This document shows, one piece after another, positions 48,166 through 61,455 of a stretch of DNA of 64,000 nt; within the stretch, counting starts at the first letter, position 1, and each line of letters opens with the position of its first letter. The translations under genes and the position numbers were made by a program. The notes under the pieces are model-generated. The model saw nothing but the letters and a program-made list of their open reading frames with translations. It had not been told where the DNA came from and did not search any database. Origin of the DNA: Limnoperna fortunei (lineage: Eukaryota > Mollusca > Bivalvia > Mytilida > Modiolidae); the NCBI GenBank assembly GCA_944474755.1, contig OX104114.1, forward strand, positions 77,176,623-77,240,622, read 5' to 3'.

Positions 48166-51100
48166 TAATTTTCTGTGCATTAGTTACTGAATTTCATGAC
48201 GTTTATTAAGCTTCGAGATTTTTACCATAAACTAGAATGTATTTTTTTTTAAATAAAATCTCAAATGAGTAAAAGGATCATAATTTAAATATACTTTACT
48301 TGCGAGTTTTAAGGCAAATTCTACGATTTGTTATTTCTACGAGTTAGATGGCATAATTTGGCATAACTGGGTGCTAGTTGACATTCCAATATTATTGTTT
48401 GAAAGACAATGGTTAATCATGGCTATTCTATAACCTTAGTAACTATGATCTTCATTTGACATTTTGAAACATTCAAAAGTAGAGTGAATACTTTTGACGG
48501 TCACGATTCCTATCACACGCCGTATATTGAGCAGTAAATAGAAAAGGATGTTTTGAACGCGTATATCAAACAGGTTCGTGAAAGTGGGTCCGCACAAAGC
48601 CAATAAGACTTGGTATATATGTATTGTGCTCCCTGTTTGGTTTCTTGATTTTCTGATGTTTTTGTAATATGGTAATGTCTGCTAAAAACCATTTTATTTC
48701 TTTTTCATTGCATTGCATCCAATAATAACAAAGTTTTAGACGATACCCGTGTCTGAATTTTATTACCTCATTTAACTGAAGCCATTGTTAAAATTGTCAC
48801 AATATACCACTGTCATTTGAAACATCATTAGCTGAAGATAAACGTATTTCACTGAAAGAAACCAGCAGGTCATGACCGTTACTCCTCTGTATAGTATCTG
48901 TTTTATACTAGTTCTTTTTCCATTGTCTTGTTATGAATTGATTTGAGCTATCTTGATACAAGTACTGCATTGTCGCAACTAAGTGTTAAGGAAAACTTGG
49001 TAGCTCAAAATTATTTCATCAATGCATTTAAATTATATATTTACACGTATTTATCAGTTTGTAGTCGCAAATGGCACGTTTGAAATAAATTAAAACACAT
49101 ATAATATTGAATTTGTTGAGCATTAAAATTAATATTGATGAGTATGTTCACAAAATTCCACAGAAACGTGGTGTTTTTTCGTGATAATATTAAAATCAAA
49201 TGTTATTTACAAAAGCAAGAAATCACAGAAAAAATTTCCCATTCTTTTGATAAAGTTAACAAATTACAATTATATGACATGCTACAATCTGCTAATTTAA
49301 TAACAACTGTTTAACAGTACATCGCAGGCGATCGATCATTAATTTTCCAATGAAGATGTTCTACATTTGATATTGTAAATGATGCAAATAATGACGTAAA
49401 AATGTAAAAATTACTAAATTGTTTTACCAGATTTAAATTTAAGATTGGAATTCCAAAGTGATATTCAATGTACGTGTCCTTGGCGCTTGTATGTAATATA
49501 TTTGTATGATTCGTATTGCTTTAAATAGTTTATAATAGTACAATAAATTAAGATAAGCATTATATTACGACATATTTAAAAATATAAGGAGAAATAATGA
49601 TGGGTTAATTGTTAATTATTATTCGGTTGTTAAATTGGGAAAACGCTATGCTGATATCACGTTAAGGACAAACGTGCATAACGTGGAGTAATACAAAAGG
49701 AATAAAGATTTCCTTTACTGTCCATATTAAGTTTTACGGCGTAACTTTTACATATTTATGCAAATAAAGTTGTATTTGACATTGCGTGGAAAGAGGTTAT
49801 TTTGTTATTTTTAACTTCTAATGAAATTGTATTTTGCATTTTATATTAACGTGATGCATTGGATTATTACGCTTAAATTCAAGTAAATAATACTAAATAA
49901 TACCAAAGGCGTGGACTAAGAATGATAACAAAAAAAACCCAAAATAGTAGAACTAATAATAAGAGAACGAAAGCATAAACCATAAACACTGAAGACGGTA
50001 GTAACACGCTGCACCATTTGCAATTGTATTTGTAAGTGGCCATTCTTTTTTAGGGAAATGCCGATTATGAGAATTAAACATACATATACTTTATATTTTG
50101 TCTAAAGTCTGACCAAAAACTAAATTTTCTAATGCCCCAACACTCCCCTTATATACCTTTTTATACGAAGAAATATTCTTGTCCCAAAGGAACTATATTA
50201 CAGTTAAGATGTACTGTGTCAATGTCAGTTTATTATTACTGTTACTATTCTGGTCATAATTTTAACAAAAACTCAAAATTAATTCGACCTCAAATTCTTT
50301 AAACAATTCAGATTATAGCTTTCAATTTTTATTTTGAAACTCCAATCAATCAACATATTGTCTGTCATGTTAGATCCACTTTTGCAAATTAATTGAATTA
50401 ATTAATTAAGGGCATTAAGGTAAGAAACATTCCACGCGTTTCTACAACTACAGTTTGCTAACAGAATAAGGGTATTTTGAAGCAATTTTACAAAAACAAC
50501 TTCACGTATAATATAATATTTTTTAAATGTTGTTTTTCAAGTAAAATGAAACCAAGCTTTTTTTACTGTAATGAGCCATTATCTACCGTGAAACTTTTGT
50601 GGATTGGCCTTATGGTGGGGATGTCTTACAGTTAAGATTTATACACAATAAGAAGTACGTTAAAACCTTTTTAAAATTCAATCAATCCAGTTTTAATATT
50701 TGTTTGATCTCAGGGATACTACATAATCGAAGTTTAAGCAAGGTACAATCTTAACGTCTGTTATTTTGATTTTGAATTTTTAAACTTCACGCATTTATTT
50801 TATAATAACTAAATTTGCAACTGCACACAATATTGTCATTGTATGTATTGTCATAATCATTAGTTAAAGTGGTTGCCTTCTTGTGTAACTCCAACCCATC
50901 CGCCAAGGGAGGTAATTTTGACCAAAAAAAATCCATTTTTAGCACTTTCTAACTAGTTTTTTCCCAATTGACAGAAATTTAACTCAGAGACCCCTATTTT
51001 TCTTTCCATCACTAAAATATATACCTATTGCTTGACATTATATAAAAAATAAAGAAAACTTAATTGAACAGAATTTTTGTAATCTTTTGTTTTACTGCTT

Positions 51101-52330
51101 TTTTATTCTCTTCTCTGTATAATCTATATGAAAATTTAAAATTTAAGTGCTCAACCCCTCGAAAATAAGCTCTGAAACCAATATGTTTTATTTTTTATTA
51201 TGATAGCTTGTATAAAAAACTAACTATTTGGCAAATTTAAAGAAAATTCATTGTCAAATTATTTTCAATGAAGTGTCCTGCATCCCCATAAATGCCATCA
51301 ATATGCTTGCACATAACATATTTATCACACAACCCCTTGATAGAACTTCATAGCATTTAAAGTTCTAGTGATTGAGTGCATTTAAGTGGCTTTAGTGGCT
51401 GTGTAAAATATATAAATACCTAACCCGTTCACCGAATAACAAAACTTCAGTTACCTAGTCCTTAGAAACTTACAACGATTTGTTCGGAAGACTCAACTTT
51501 TAACAAAATTTTCTTATAGGAATCACAAATTAGGTCCTATTAATCAAGGTATCAAGGGATGAAATACACATAACATTCTATGATGACCTTACATATATTC
51601 ACTAAGTAACCCGCATGCAGTACTTTTGAAATCAAAGTGGTTTATACCGATTGATTTCGTATTCCGTAATGTCCTTAGTGGCATTCGCCAAAACAATACA
51701 CGGAAATCTCTTTATGTCACAGCTGGAAACGAATTAATTTTTATCCGATGTTTCTAGACAAAATACATTGTAATGCTGGCCTACCGATAACCAGAACAAA
51801 ACCATTACCTGGACATTTTGTGCAGAACTGTACTAAAATAACACCATGAGGAACCTTTGATGTTTTATGACACTATGATAACTGAATACCAAAGTACTCA
51901 TCAACTGAATTTACATTTTCACAGTAATGGTGTATTTTCATACTTTATTTTACATATTTAATTTTTATGACAAAGTTTGTCAAGATCAGATCTTCTATAC
52001 TTTTTATTTAGATTTTGATAGCTTATGTAATATGCAAGTTTACAATTCATTGTTTATTTTACATATTTCATTATTGGCTTAGAGTAAGGTAGGCGGCTTC
52101 ATCGCCTATATTTTAATCGTTAATCTATAGAAAGAAAGGAGACATACATTGTTCGAAGTAGCAATACTTGGAGGTTTTTGAAATAGTTCCCAAACTAAAA
52201 AATATACAATATATCGGTAAGCATTTTTACAATATCGCACATTTTAAATAGCTTAGGGGATTTATTGTTTGATACTGTAGGCTAGTTCTTGTCTGATATG
52301 ATTGATTGAGTTGCATGGATGTTTGCAAAA
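48166..52330. other. AT-rich intergenic DNA
   Basis: No gene, hairpin or array recognised over about 4 kb. A stretch at about 50.87-51.54 kb is somewhat different in texture (CAACCCATCCGCCAAGGGAG) and could be an old interspersed repeat. Confidence 0.4.
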
Positions 52331-52337
52331 CTTCTGA

Positions 52338-52625
52338 ATGCCACTGGAATTTTGGAGTAACGCCGTTGGGGCGGTACTTTTACCAATTTGTAGCGACTAC
52401 AACGAGCCTATGCGTTTCAAAATATACACAACGGGCTTTATCGTGCAAGTAGTGTGGCACTTTCTAAACACATTTCCCACTGCGGTTCGTGGTCAAGCTT
52501 CACGTATTATGATGCCGAGCAGCTCTGTGGTCGAGCACTTTGAACCCTCTCATAACATCCAATATTTGTTGTGGGAGGAGGTTGCCAAAGAAACCGGTAC
52601 TTCAAACATTTGGCAAGAAACTTAG
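52338..52625 (+). CDS. Unassigned 95-codon ORF
   Basis: Starts MPLEFWSNAVGAVLLPICSD and ends at a stop at 52623-52625. Base composition is clearly less AT-rich than its surroundings, and residue use (Pro, Val, Glu, Trp, mixed Arg/Lys) is more protein-like than most frames here. The minus strand has stops in all frames. I do not recognise a domain. It could be a TE or captured-gene fragment, an exon, or a chance frame. There is no obvious splice or promoter context. Confidence 0.25.
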   Translation: MPLEFWSNAVGAVLLPICSDYNEPMRFKIYTTGFIVQVVWHFLNTFPTAVRGQASRIMMPSSSVVEHFEPSHNIQYLLWEEVAKETGTSNIWQET

Positions 52626-54289
52626 ATCCATTTAAAGAAAGGTTTCAGTCGACAACAGTTTGTCCTCAATCGAGGTTAAAAGCATACTCCCATTTTGTAC
52701 ATTCACGCTTGTGGGAATGTTGACAACTTCGTATTACTTAAGATACAGCAAACGTAGTCATCTAACAATAGGCATAGATTAATGTACTAGTAATTAATTA
52801 AATGGTTGCATAATATTTTATCCATATTTAGGACAAAAACTAAAACTTTCCAGTAACCTGCACTTTGCATAGAAGAAACAAAGTCGTGTCAATAAAGTAC
52901 ACGTCCGGTTTTGATGTTATTGATGCTGTCAGTGTATTTAGTCCTTAGTCCTCAACTTCTGATGCCACGATATATTCCTAAATCTCAATTTTTCAATTGT
53001 GATTGTTTAATTTTCCATTTTACTGTCCTATTTATTACGTAATATGTATTTCATCTGATCGAGTCTTCTAAGTGGCGCTCAAACCAAAACAATATTAGCG
53101 CTAATTTATTAAGATATTGGAGACCCTATATCAACAAATTTTTTCCTCCTTTAAATCAGACCTATCCTTGCTAAGGTCATCTACACCTTGTGAACAGTAC
53201 ATAATCTTAGAATTGATGACGTTTTCTACATTTCAGGCGGATGTTTTTTCAAACCATAGAAATTGTGTCTTGGGTACTAAATATAAGGCAACAATGCACT
53301 GTTCTGTTCATTTGGTATATACAGTAAAACATGCGATAAAAATCCATATCTTAACCTGTGACATTTTCTGCATTTACCCTTAATTTTGTTTTACTCTTCG
53401 TTTTTTAATTTATGCAACGTCATTGTTTTAATGATTATCATTCAAGATATAAAGATCATTGCTTCATCACGGAAGAAAATTGTACATTGCAAATTCCGTT
53501 CGATCATTTGGTTTGGTTTGAAATCATTAAACTTTTGACACGGAAAATAACAATTTATCAAATATATTTTTGTTTTATTTGTGACGTCATGAAGAAGACA
53601 TGTGAGAAAGACTATTTTTAAGGAAACCTTTCCAGCAAATGTCGCAATAATTCACGAAGTGTTTGTCGTTCGTATTTACTTTATGTGCTTTCTCATGTTA
53701 AGAATAACAAGAAAACGAAATACCGTAATCTTAAAGTTGAAGAAGCAAAGAAATACTAAAAGGGCCATCAATCTCCAAGTCCAAAAAACGCTAATCCATG
53801 GGACACAAAATAAAACACACAGAACAAAACAACTCACAAAATCCAGTGATAAGAACTCTCAAGAAAAATAGAGTGAACTCGGGTGCTTTGTACGCTGTTC
53901 CTGAATGTTGCAATGCACCCGTAGGGTCGCTGGCTGTCAATCCAGGGTAAGGCCGGTAACGTTTACAATGTATGTTCATGGTTAGAATATATAAAATAAC
54001 ATTTGCGTTTTGTACTGATTTAGGATCGTGCACGAAGCATTTTGCATTTTGTAATATAGGTGCAGTCGTGAATATTGTGCTTTACATCGTTTCTTTTGTT
54101 TAATACTTGACAGCGCTATTACATAAAAGATGTTTCTCAAACTAGGCAAGGCAAATTGCTGTAACGCTTATCTCAATCAGTATAGACGAAAGGGTTCTTC
54201 TTTGTTCCTCCCTAGTAACTGAATGTTATAACAAAATGCCAAACACCAAGGAAACAGTCAAAAAAGACAGTCTACAAAAGGGCAAGAAG
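52626..54289. other. Intergenic DNA
   Basis: Frames at 53117-53383, 53412-53621 and 53602-53871 are unsupported. A GC-richer patch at about 53880-53960 (ATGCACCCGTAGGGTCGC) may be an old repeat. Confidence 0.4.
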
Positions 54290-54301
54290 CCGGCACACTT
54301 G

Positions 54302-54527
54302 TTTGTTTGTTTGTTTGATGGTGTTTAACGCCAATTTCAGCAATATTTCAGCTATATCATGACGTCCAGTTTTTATTGCGGGAGGAAGCCGGAGTACCCG
54401 GAGATAAACCCCGACCTGCGGTAGGAAAACTGGCAATCCTTGTCAATTAAGATTGGAGTCGAGTACACCCTGCCTGCAGTGAGAATCGAACCCGCAATCT
54501 CAGTGTTGACAGACCACGTGATCAATA
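54302..54527 (-). mobile_element. SINE with perfect 12-bp target-site duplication
   Basis: CCGGCACACTTG flanks the element at 54290-54301 and 54528-54539. Minus-strand order: (truncated) GATCACGTGGTCTGTCAACA, B box GGGTTCGATTCTCACTG, body CGGGTACTCCGGCTTCCTCC, CAATAAAAACTGGACGTC, tail ATTGGCGTTAAACACCATC and (CAAA)n. The first ~45 bp of the tRNA head, including the A box, are missing, yet the duplication is intact. The insertion was therefore 5'-truncated on arrival. This is the least mutated copy here. Confidence 0.95.
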
Positions 54528-54539
54528 CCGGCACACTTG

Positions 54540-56304
54540 AGAACCAACAGCAAAATATATAGCAACTACTCCAATGGGCCTGACTTGGTACTTGCATTTT
54601 AAGAAATGGTGGGATATAGTACAAAAATAATAAAAGTTGCAAAAAATATCAAATAAACACATACAATGACCACAGAATATAGTAATAATTCCTCTGATTT
54701 GTATTTGATTTGGCATGCTGGTTTTGCCCATCCATTGTTCTCAAGTTTCTTCGGCACATTCCTCTTTAGTGGGCTTTGTGTTGCTCCTTTTCTCTGCTTT
54801 TTCTCGTTGATTTTGTGGTTATTTTCCTCTATTTTTAAGAATTTTTGGCTACGTTATTGTCTGTTAATATAGGCAATTTTTGTATCGCGTCCTGGTATCT
54901 TTCGGTTTTCATCGTATATTTAAAATGACACTTGTATACCAAGTACACCTTATGTAGGTTTAAAGCTTTATGATTCAGAGAAAGCCATATTAAACATGTT
55001 GGCTACAGCTGTTAAAAGCAGATATACGATACCAAATCCGTGTGTCAAAATTAAGCAGCCAAATTTGCATATTTTGTAAATGTTTAATATTTAAAGTAAA
55101 ATGTCAAGTTACGTTTTTAATTCAAAATTAGAAATATTTTACCTGAATTTATTGTCACCATGGTATATTGGTATTGTGCAACTTGAAGTGGATGTATTCA
55201 AACATATTTACTCTGAATCATTCGAAAGTTGAAGAGTTTACAACCGTTGGAAAGCGTAATTTGTTTATTTTTATATATTTTTCTAGGTGATTGGCCTTTG
55301 ACTTTGTACATTATTTCTTTCTGTTGAATTTTTATAATAACGCTGACATCTTTTAAACAAAATGTGAAAGCAAGATACTTTCGCATTCGTTTTAAATCAA
55401 CATTGTTCAGCTTACGTATCTGAATAAATACTTTTTGAACCCAAATAATTGCAAGTTGTCCTGTAGCCTTGACAACGGTGTGACAATAAAATAAACGTAT
55501 AAAAGATTTCGTTATGCATGTGCTTAAAATATTACTAACTTTGAACACGTTTATGTGTTATTATAAAAACATTAATTTTTATTGACAGTTGACTAGAAAA
55601 GTACAAGATTAGGACTTGCACTAGATGACGGAGCGCCAAACAAGGGACGGTGATCGTAAAACGGAAATATATCTGCAATAAATATCGAAGAATCATATTT
55701 GTACTGAACTGGCCTTCAAGTTCGACATTTTGTTGTCTCTGTGAAAAAAGACGACGTTTGTAGAGGAGATTCGTTACATGTGAAATTGATCAGTAACACG
55801 AAAAATCTTGTTCTGTGTTTGAAAATGAAATTTGTTCCGATGTCATCTGACACTGTCGTTGTTTTTGATGTATGCTTTCAAGTGCAGAATATTTGATGAA
55901 TGGCAAATTGATGAGAAATCAAAAGTTTCGTTAATATTCCCATCACAAGGTAATAATATTTTACATGTTTGTGTAAATTATAAAGTTCTGTAAACAACAA
56001 ATAAAAATTAAACATTAAGACATGTTATAAATTCTCCCTTCCAGCCGAAGAACGCGATAATAATAAGTTGAATGAGAGGGGTATATTTCTCGCCCTTTCC
56101 AAAAATTCTATTTAATAAAACATTTCGCAATATATCAGATGTGTACGTTTTGCTTTTTGTTACGTTTTGTTCTATATTTTGGGTTTTGTTTATACAAATG
56201 TCAAATTAATACATATTGGTTACGAAAATTCCATCGACACACGCTAGTACAAATGTACTATGTCTATGTATGCGATTCACCCCGGTTAATGAAGCTATAT
56301 TTTT
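54540..56304. other. Intergenic DNA
   Basis: No supported feature. Frames at 54666-54872 and 55198-55548 have AT-driven composition and no domain. Confidence 0.4.
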
Positions 56305-56311
56305 TATATAG

Positions 56312-56406
56312 CGGATTTGGCCGAGGGGTCTAGACCGCTGGACATAGTGGAGGCGAATTGGTGCCACAGTGTCACAACGGTGCGAGTTCGAATCCCGCTG
56401 AGGGTA
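56312..56406 (+). mobile_element. tRNA-like (Ser/Leu-type) sequence, probably SINE-derived
   Basis: TTTGGCCGAGGGGTCTAGA fits an A box and GTGCGAGTTCGAATCCCGCT a B box and T arm, about 60 bp apart as in long-variable-arm tRNAs. The acceptor stem does not pair convincingly, and the segment ends in a short A run (GCAAAAAAATTTG), so a tRNA-derived retroposon or pseudogene is favoured over a functional tRNA. Its head differs from the main SINE family of this window. Confidence 0.55.
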
Positions 56407-56779
56407 AGCAAAAAAATTTGACAGTTTAAAAAACAATGAGGAAATCAATGTTTGAAATAGCACATCAAATAGTAAACTTCTCACATATATAAGTAGTTCG
56501 TAAATATACATGTCTGTTATTGAAATCAGATTGGTAAGAAAATAACATTTATTTTTATGTAAACTTACGTAAATTAAAGAAAAAGTGCAGCGTAGCAGAA
56601 ATTGTAATACAATATATATGGGAAAGTTTTACAGCATTATTAGCTGCAATAAAGTTTTAATTAAAATTTGGACTATAATTGATCGACAGATATTCCATGA
56701 TGTAGTACTCCTGTTTAATACTGTTATTTTCACTAATTATAAAATTATCTCTGGTGGAAGATAAAAACCTAATCATATC
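56407..56779. other. AT-rich intergenic DNA
   Basis: Nothing recognised. Confidence 0.4.
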
Positions 56780-56823
56780 CAGAGACATATAATTACATTA
56801 TATTATGTAATTATATGTCTCTG
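56780..56823. repeat. 19-bp-arm perfect hairpin
   Basis: CAGAGACATATAATTACAT is repeated in exact inverted orientation after a six-base TATATT spacer. Confidence 0.92.
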
Positions 56824-57563
56824 TCATATACAACTGTTGTTGTAGAGATACTTTGTAACGGTTGGACATAAATTTGTATGTCACCGGTGAAAGCCAGTAG
56901 CTTAAGCTCTACTTTTTAGCTCATTCTCTCTCTCTCACTCTGTTATTAGTTTTTCTGTCTTTAGGTTATTTAACTATAAGGTTTGTTTCCGGTTTGCATG
57001 CCCTTATTTTATGTTGTCAAGACGTATTTGGTCAATACGGTTGTACTTTTTATTGAGAATAACATTAATTTAAATAATAATATTCCTCGGTTTTTGTATA
57101 TTGTAAGTATGTTGGTCAGTACTTCGCAGGTTAGAAGATATTTAGATTTTCTATGTATATCGTTAAATACTTATATTTACTTAATGTATACCTTATATTC
57201 AAATAAGTTATTATTTATTGAACTTCAAATGATATTGTCGTTATTCATATAATTTGTATAGAAAATTGACTCGTTTATTGAACGTGTTGCACATGATTAA
57301 TTCTCGTAGGAGTTTTTTTGTGTACATTTTGTCTTTTCATCAACTTCACTTATTGATATTTTGGCAATTACAATCATACGTAAGCAAATACTCATTAGTT
57401 AGTTCACCACGTGCAGATTCCCGTAAATTTTCACAGATTTGCATAATCATCATTTGGTTTGATGTCGGACATAACCATTATATAAATAGATTTGATTTTT
57501 TTCAAAGGTATGATCGAGAACCGATAATGAGATTTATGGGGTCGAGTTGGGTAACGGCTATAT

Positions 57564-57593
57564 ATCACCTGTCGGTGATCAGAAAGGTCTGAT
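57564..57593 (+). other. Two abutting short stem-loops
   Basis: ATCACC-TGTC-GGTGAT is followed, sharing AT, by ATCAGA-AAGG-TCTGAT. Both have 6-bp perfect stems and 4-base loops. The dyad ATCACC/GGTGAT also occurs at 34435-34460. No known RNA family was recognised. Confidence 0.5.
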
Positions 57594-60500
57594 TTGCTAC
57601 TAAAATTGATAGCACTTTTCGAGATCTTCAATTAATAACGAAGTAAACAATAATGTTATCCCAGCGTGACAACGTCATTTTTGCAAACCCTGTTTTAATT
57701 TTAACGTCGTGACAGTATTAAATTAATAAAAAGTATCTTAAAATTTGACAAACACAGTTTCTTATCGTTTTATACTTTATGGTTAATTACACCGCAGAAA
57801 ACTGTCAACGGTTTAAACTAAAAGCTGGCCGAAGACTTTACCTTCTTTTGATAAATAAATTATCTATAGCAAATAGCATACTTCCAAAATGCAAAAAATA
57901 CACTAGCAATATTTGATTGCAAAAGCTTAGAAATCATCTTTATTTCTCGTTTATCCTTTGTTTATTCTTAGACTGTAATGTTCCTGTCTATGTTTTGCAT
58001 TCAAGCTGCCGGCTTCTTGATCCTCATATAGTCTGAAATATCATTAAAGTTCTTTTCAATGTAAGTATAGGTAGATATAATTTGTCTGCAAGTGGTTTCA
58101 CTTCAGTTATTTGATTGTTTTAAAACAAAACGGTTCTGTTTTTACATCTGTTCTTCTATCTCGTCTGTCAAGTGTTACCATTTGCATCTAAGAAGTAGTA
58201 TTAAGAGACTGTCAGCTATTATATATTTTACAAATAGTTAATTATTATTAATAATCATTTAACTGTTGAATTAATGTGTTTAAATAAGAAAACAGCACAA
58301 ATAAAATATGCTTCACGACAATAATTAAGAATTGTAATACATGTGTTATTAAAATCAAAAACGGAAAGCCAGTAAAGATGGTTTTAAAAATCACACTGAC
58401 GTAATATAATCTGTTATGCTAAAAAGGTTTTAAATAATCACAAGACATGCAAACTTCGTCTAAATTAGTGACATGGAGGGAGTAATAGAATCACGTTGGT
58501 TATTTGTGACGTCGAAATGGTTTTCCCTTTCATGATTTCTCTTGCAGACTGTTTTCTCGTAGTATTCATGTAGGATTAGATATATATTTCGAGCGTTGGC
58601 TTGAAATGTCATCTGAAACTGAACTGAACAACGCTAAATATCAAACAATTATAAGAACAAATATAATATGTTAAAAGAGTTTATAATAATTTTGTTTCAA
58701 AATGTGACTATTTTGTTCAGCGTCGCTGTACAATAAATACTATAACATATCATTAAGTTATTAACATTAAGTTTCTAACACATTATAATTACAACTTATA
58801 ACTACCTTAAGAATTTGCATGGTCTATATATATTATGAGCATTTTGATATCTATGTTAATTTTGTCATTTCTTTACTTTTAAATATGATTAAATGAAAAC
58901 ACGAAGGGTGTCGTCAATGACGCAATAACGTTTACCTTATGGCACTTGGTTTAACTGCTTGTAATTATTGGAAATTGTGTTTTCTTAAGTTTTATCTGTT
59001 CAGTTATTTGTACATCGGATTGTGCATCCTGTCTAATTTATGAGTTAACTAAGTTTATTTGTTTATTTTTGTGTAGTGACAAAATATACCGATCGATGAA
59101 ATCACTATTGCAAAAGTTTGCCAACTAAATTTGCATTTTACAAAGATAGTGTGAAAAATCTCAACACCATTTCATGTCTCATGTTTTCCATTATAAATCT
59201 GACCATGATATTGGAGTCTTGAGATGATGTCCGGGTGGATATTGAAAATAGCAAATATATGTATATAGATTCAAATTATTTGAGTTGATTTTGTCGAGAC
59301 AAAAAGTATGAAATGTTTTTTGAGCCCAAAATGTAAGTATAGAAAATGATATTTTTGTACCAAATAACCCTTTAAAAATGCATTCATTGGGTCAAATAAC
59401 GCGCCGTCTTGGCCAACATAGAAGTGTGTAAGTCCATTTATTAAATGTGATAAAAATCTCAGTATTAAAAGGGTTTACAGGCAAATACATGCATGGGACA
59501 ACCTAATAGTGTAAATGGTCAGTATGGTACGAGTCCAAATTTACATCGAGACTGAGGCTCCATATGGATGTTTTCCACTTATAGGCTCTATTTGAAAATT
59601 ATATTGTGAACAGGATGTTTTTCGCAAAATACCTAACTCAACTTCATAAAAAATGTTAAGTAACACAGTTAACAATATACTATTTTTTTTTGTCTTTTGT
59701 ACAATTGCAGTAAATGAAAAGCAAAATTTAGACGTAGAATTTTTGACGGGGATATTGTGTATGCAGTTTCTACTCAGGCGCCTCCGTCTCGTTCTATGTA
59801 TGATAATTTCGTCAATTAAAATCTCATCTGACTACTTAATATCAAAGAAAATGTTGATGAATAATTTGAGATATAGTTAAGAGATTGTCACCTTTAGTTG
59901 TCCGTTGACAAAAGTAAAATGACACTATCAAATCGAATGAAAAATTCGATTGTTGAAACAGAAATCATTAATCACTACTAGACATATAAATATATATTTA
60001 CTTCAAATACACTTGATGACCCTGTGTTGGTATTACCACAAGAACTAAACTGCACCATCACTGAAACAAAAAATAATTATAATCCTTATAAAACCACATA
60101 TTAAATGCTCCGCAAAAATAGGTATCTCAATATAGGAGCCATTTTGGAGCAACTGAGTTTATTTGCTGTTTTGTTGCTTTTTGCGTTCAGGCGTTAATGT
60201 GGGCACACTGTCGTCTGCTTGTTAATATTTTGATTATTGTGGTATCGTATGTAACAAGATCCACAACAAAACTTAAATCGTTTATAAATGTATTAGTAAC
60301 AATTACGAAATTAGGCAAAACCTATAAATGTAGCTTTAAATCGTATAAAATTATTGATGATGAAAACAGGGAAGATTGATTTGAATTAAATGTATTAATT
60401 ATAGAAGTTTACGAAACTTGCTTGTAGTATTGTCAAGAAATCCTTGCAATAAAAGTTTTTGTTAATAATTGCACTGGCCTAAAAGACTTGATATGAATAT

Positions 60501-61179
60501 AAATTTGATAAGATTTTTGAAAAAGAAATTTTACAGAAAAAATATAACTGCTTCCAAACTGTTTTGTCATTCTTGTTTGGCGTTTTTTAGCCATAGATCT
60601 GAACATCTCAATTTTTACTTCATATTATTGAAAAATGCTGTTGTTGGCGACAAGCATTACGACGATTTGAAAAATTGTTCTCATTAAATTTCCCGACATT
60701 CCGCAAGAAAAATGACAATCATTGTCAATAAAGGTGAAAGGTAAACCTTACACTATGTCCGACTGGAACTCACAACCCAGAAATGCTTCAAACCAAATGG
60801 TCATTTTTTGGCATTGACTGTCAATCTTATAATCTTATTATTTCTTTCTTGAAAGTTGCTAAACTAATTAACCTTGAACATTACATGCAAAATTTATAAC
60901 AGTTTTAACTTACCATCGATGCAATGATGAATTGTGTCCTCAAATTTATAATAAATTACATTAAAATTGACCGAAATCTACAAACAATTGTTATATTTTA
61001 ATCATTTTGTATTTAGTTTAGAAGCAATTCAATGGCATACATTATTATTGACTTAGAAGAATCATTTAGAATATAATAAGTGCCTTTACAAAGATAGACG
61101 AATTACTATATAAATGTATATTTTGATGTCACATTAAACAAACCACAAAGAATATCAATTACCCATCTTACTACGTTTA
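57594..61179. other. AT-rich intergenic DNA
   Basis: No gene supported. The 59.14-59.60 kb stretch is less AT-rich (GTATGGTACGAGTCCAAATT, GACTGAGGCTCCATATGG) and may be an old repeat; no copy elsewhere in the window was noticed. Confidence 0.4.
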
Positions 61180-61455
61180 CTATGCTTCGTGATTAGTGTA
61201 CCAGAAACTGTAATTGGATGGTAAAACCTGTGTATGATACTAGTTGCTAATAGATATTGTTGAAGTTGCGGGTTCGAGTCGCACTGCTTCCAGGTGTAAA
61301 TGATTCCAATCTTACTTGACAAGGATGCTTGTTTTCCTACCTCAGGCGGATGTTTTCTCCGGGTATACTCTGGCTTCCTCCCCAATAAAACTTGACGCCA
61401 TGATATAGCCGACAAATTGATGTTAGTAGCGTTCTATACCATTTAAACAAACATA
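61180..61455 (+). mobile_element. tRNA-derived SINE, diverged copy
   Basis: Decayed head, then B box GTTGCGGGTTCGAGTCGCAC, AATGATTCCAATCTTACTTG, body TTTTCTCCGGGTATACTCTG-GCTTCCTCCC, CAATAAAACTTGACGCC and tail TGTTAGTAGCGTTCTA with a short AAAC tail. It is in the opposite orientation to the 54.3-kb copy. Confidence 0.85.

Noticed and set aside
56983..57592. Two consecutive plus-strand ORFs (89 and 112 codons) suggesting a membrane protein
   Set aside because: Ile/Leu/Phe/Tyr richness is explained by AT-rich DNA, they are separated by stops, and no splice sites or domain were found.
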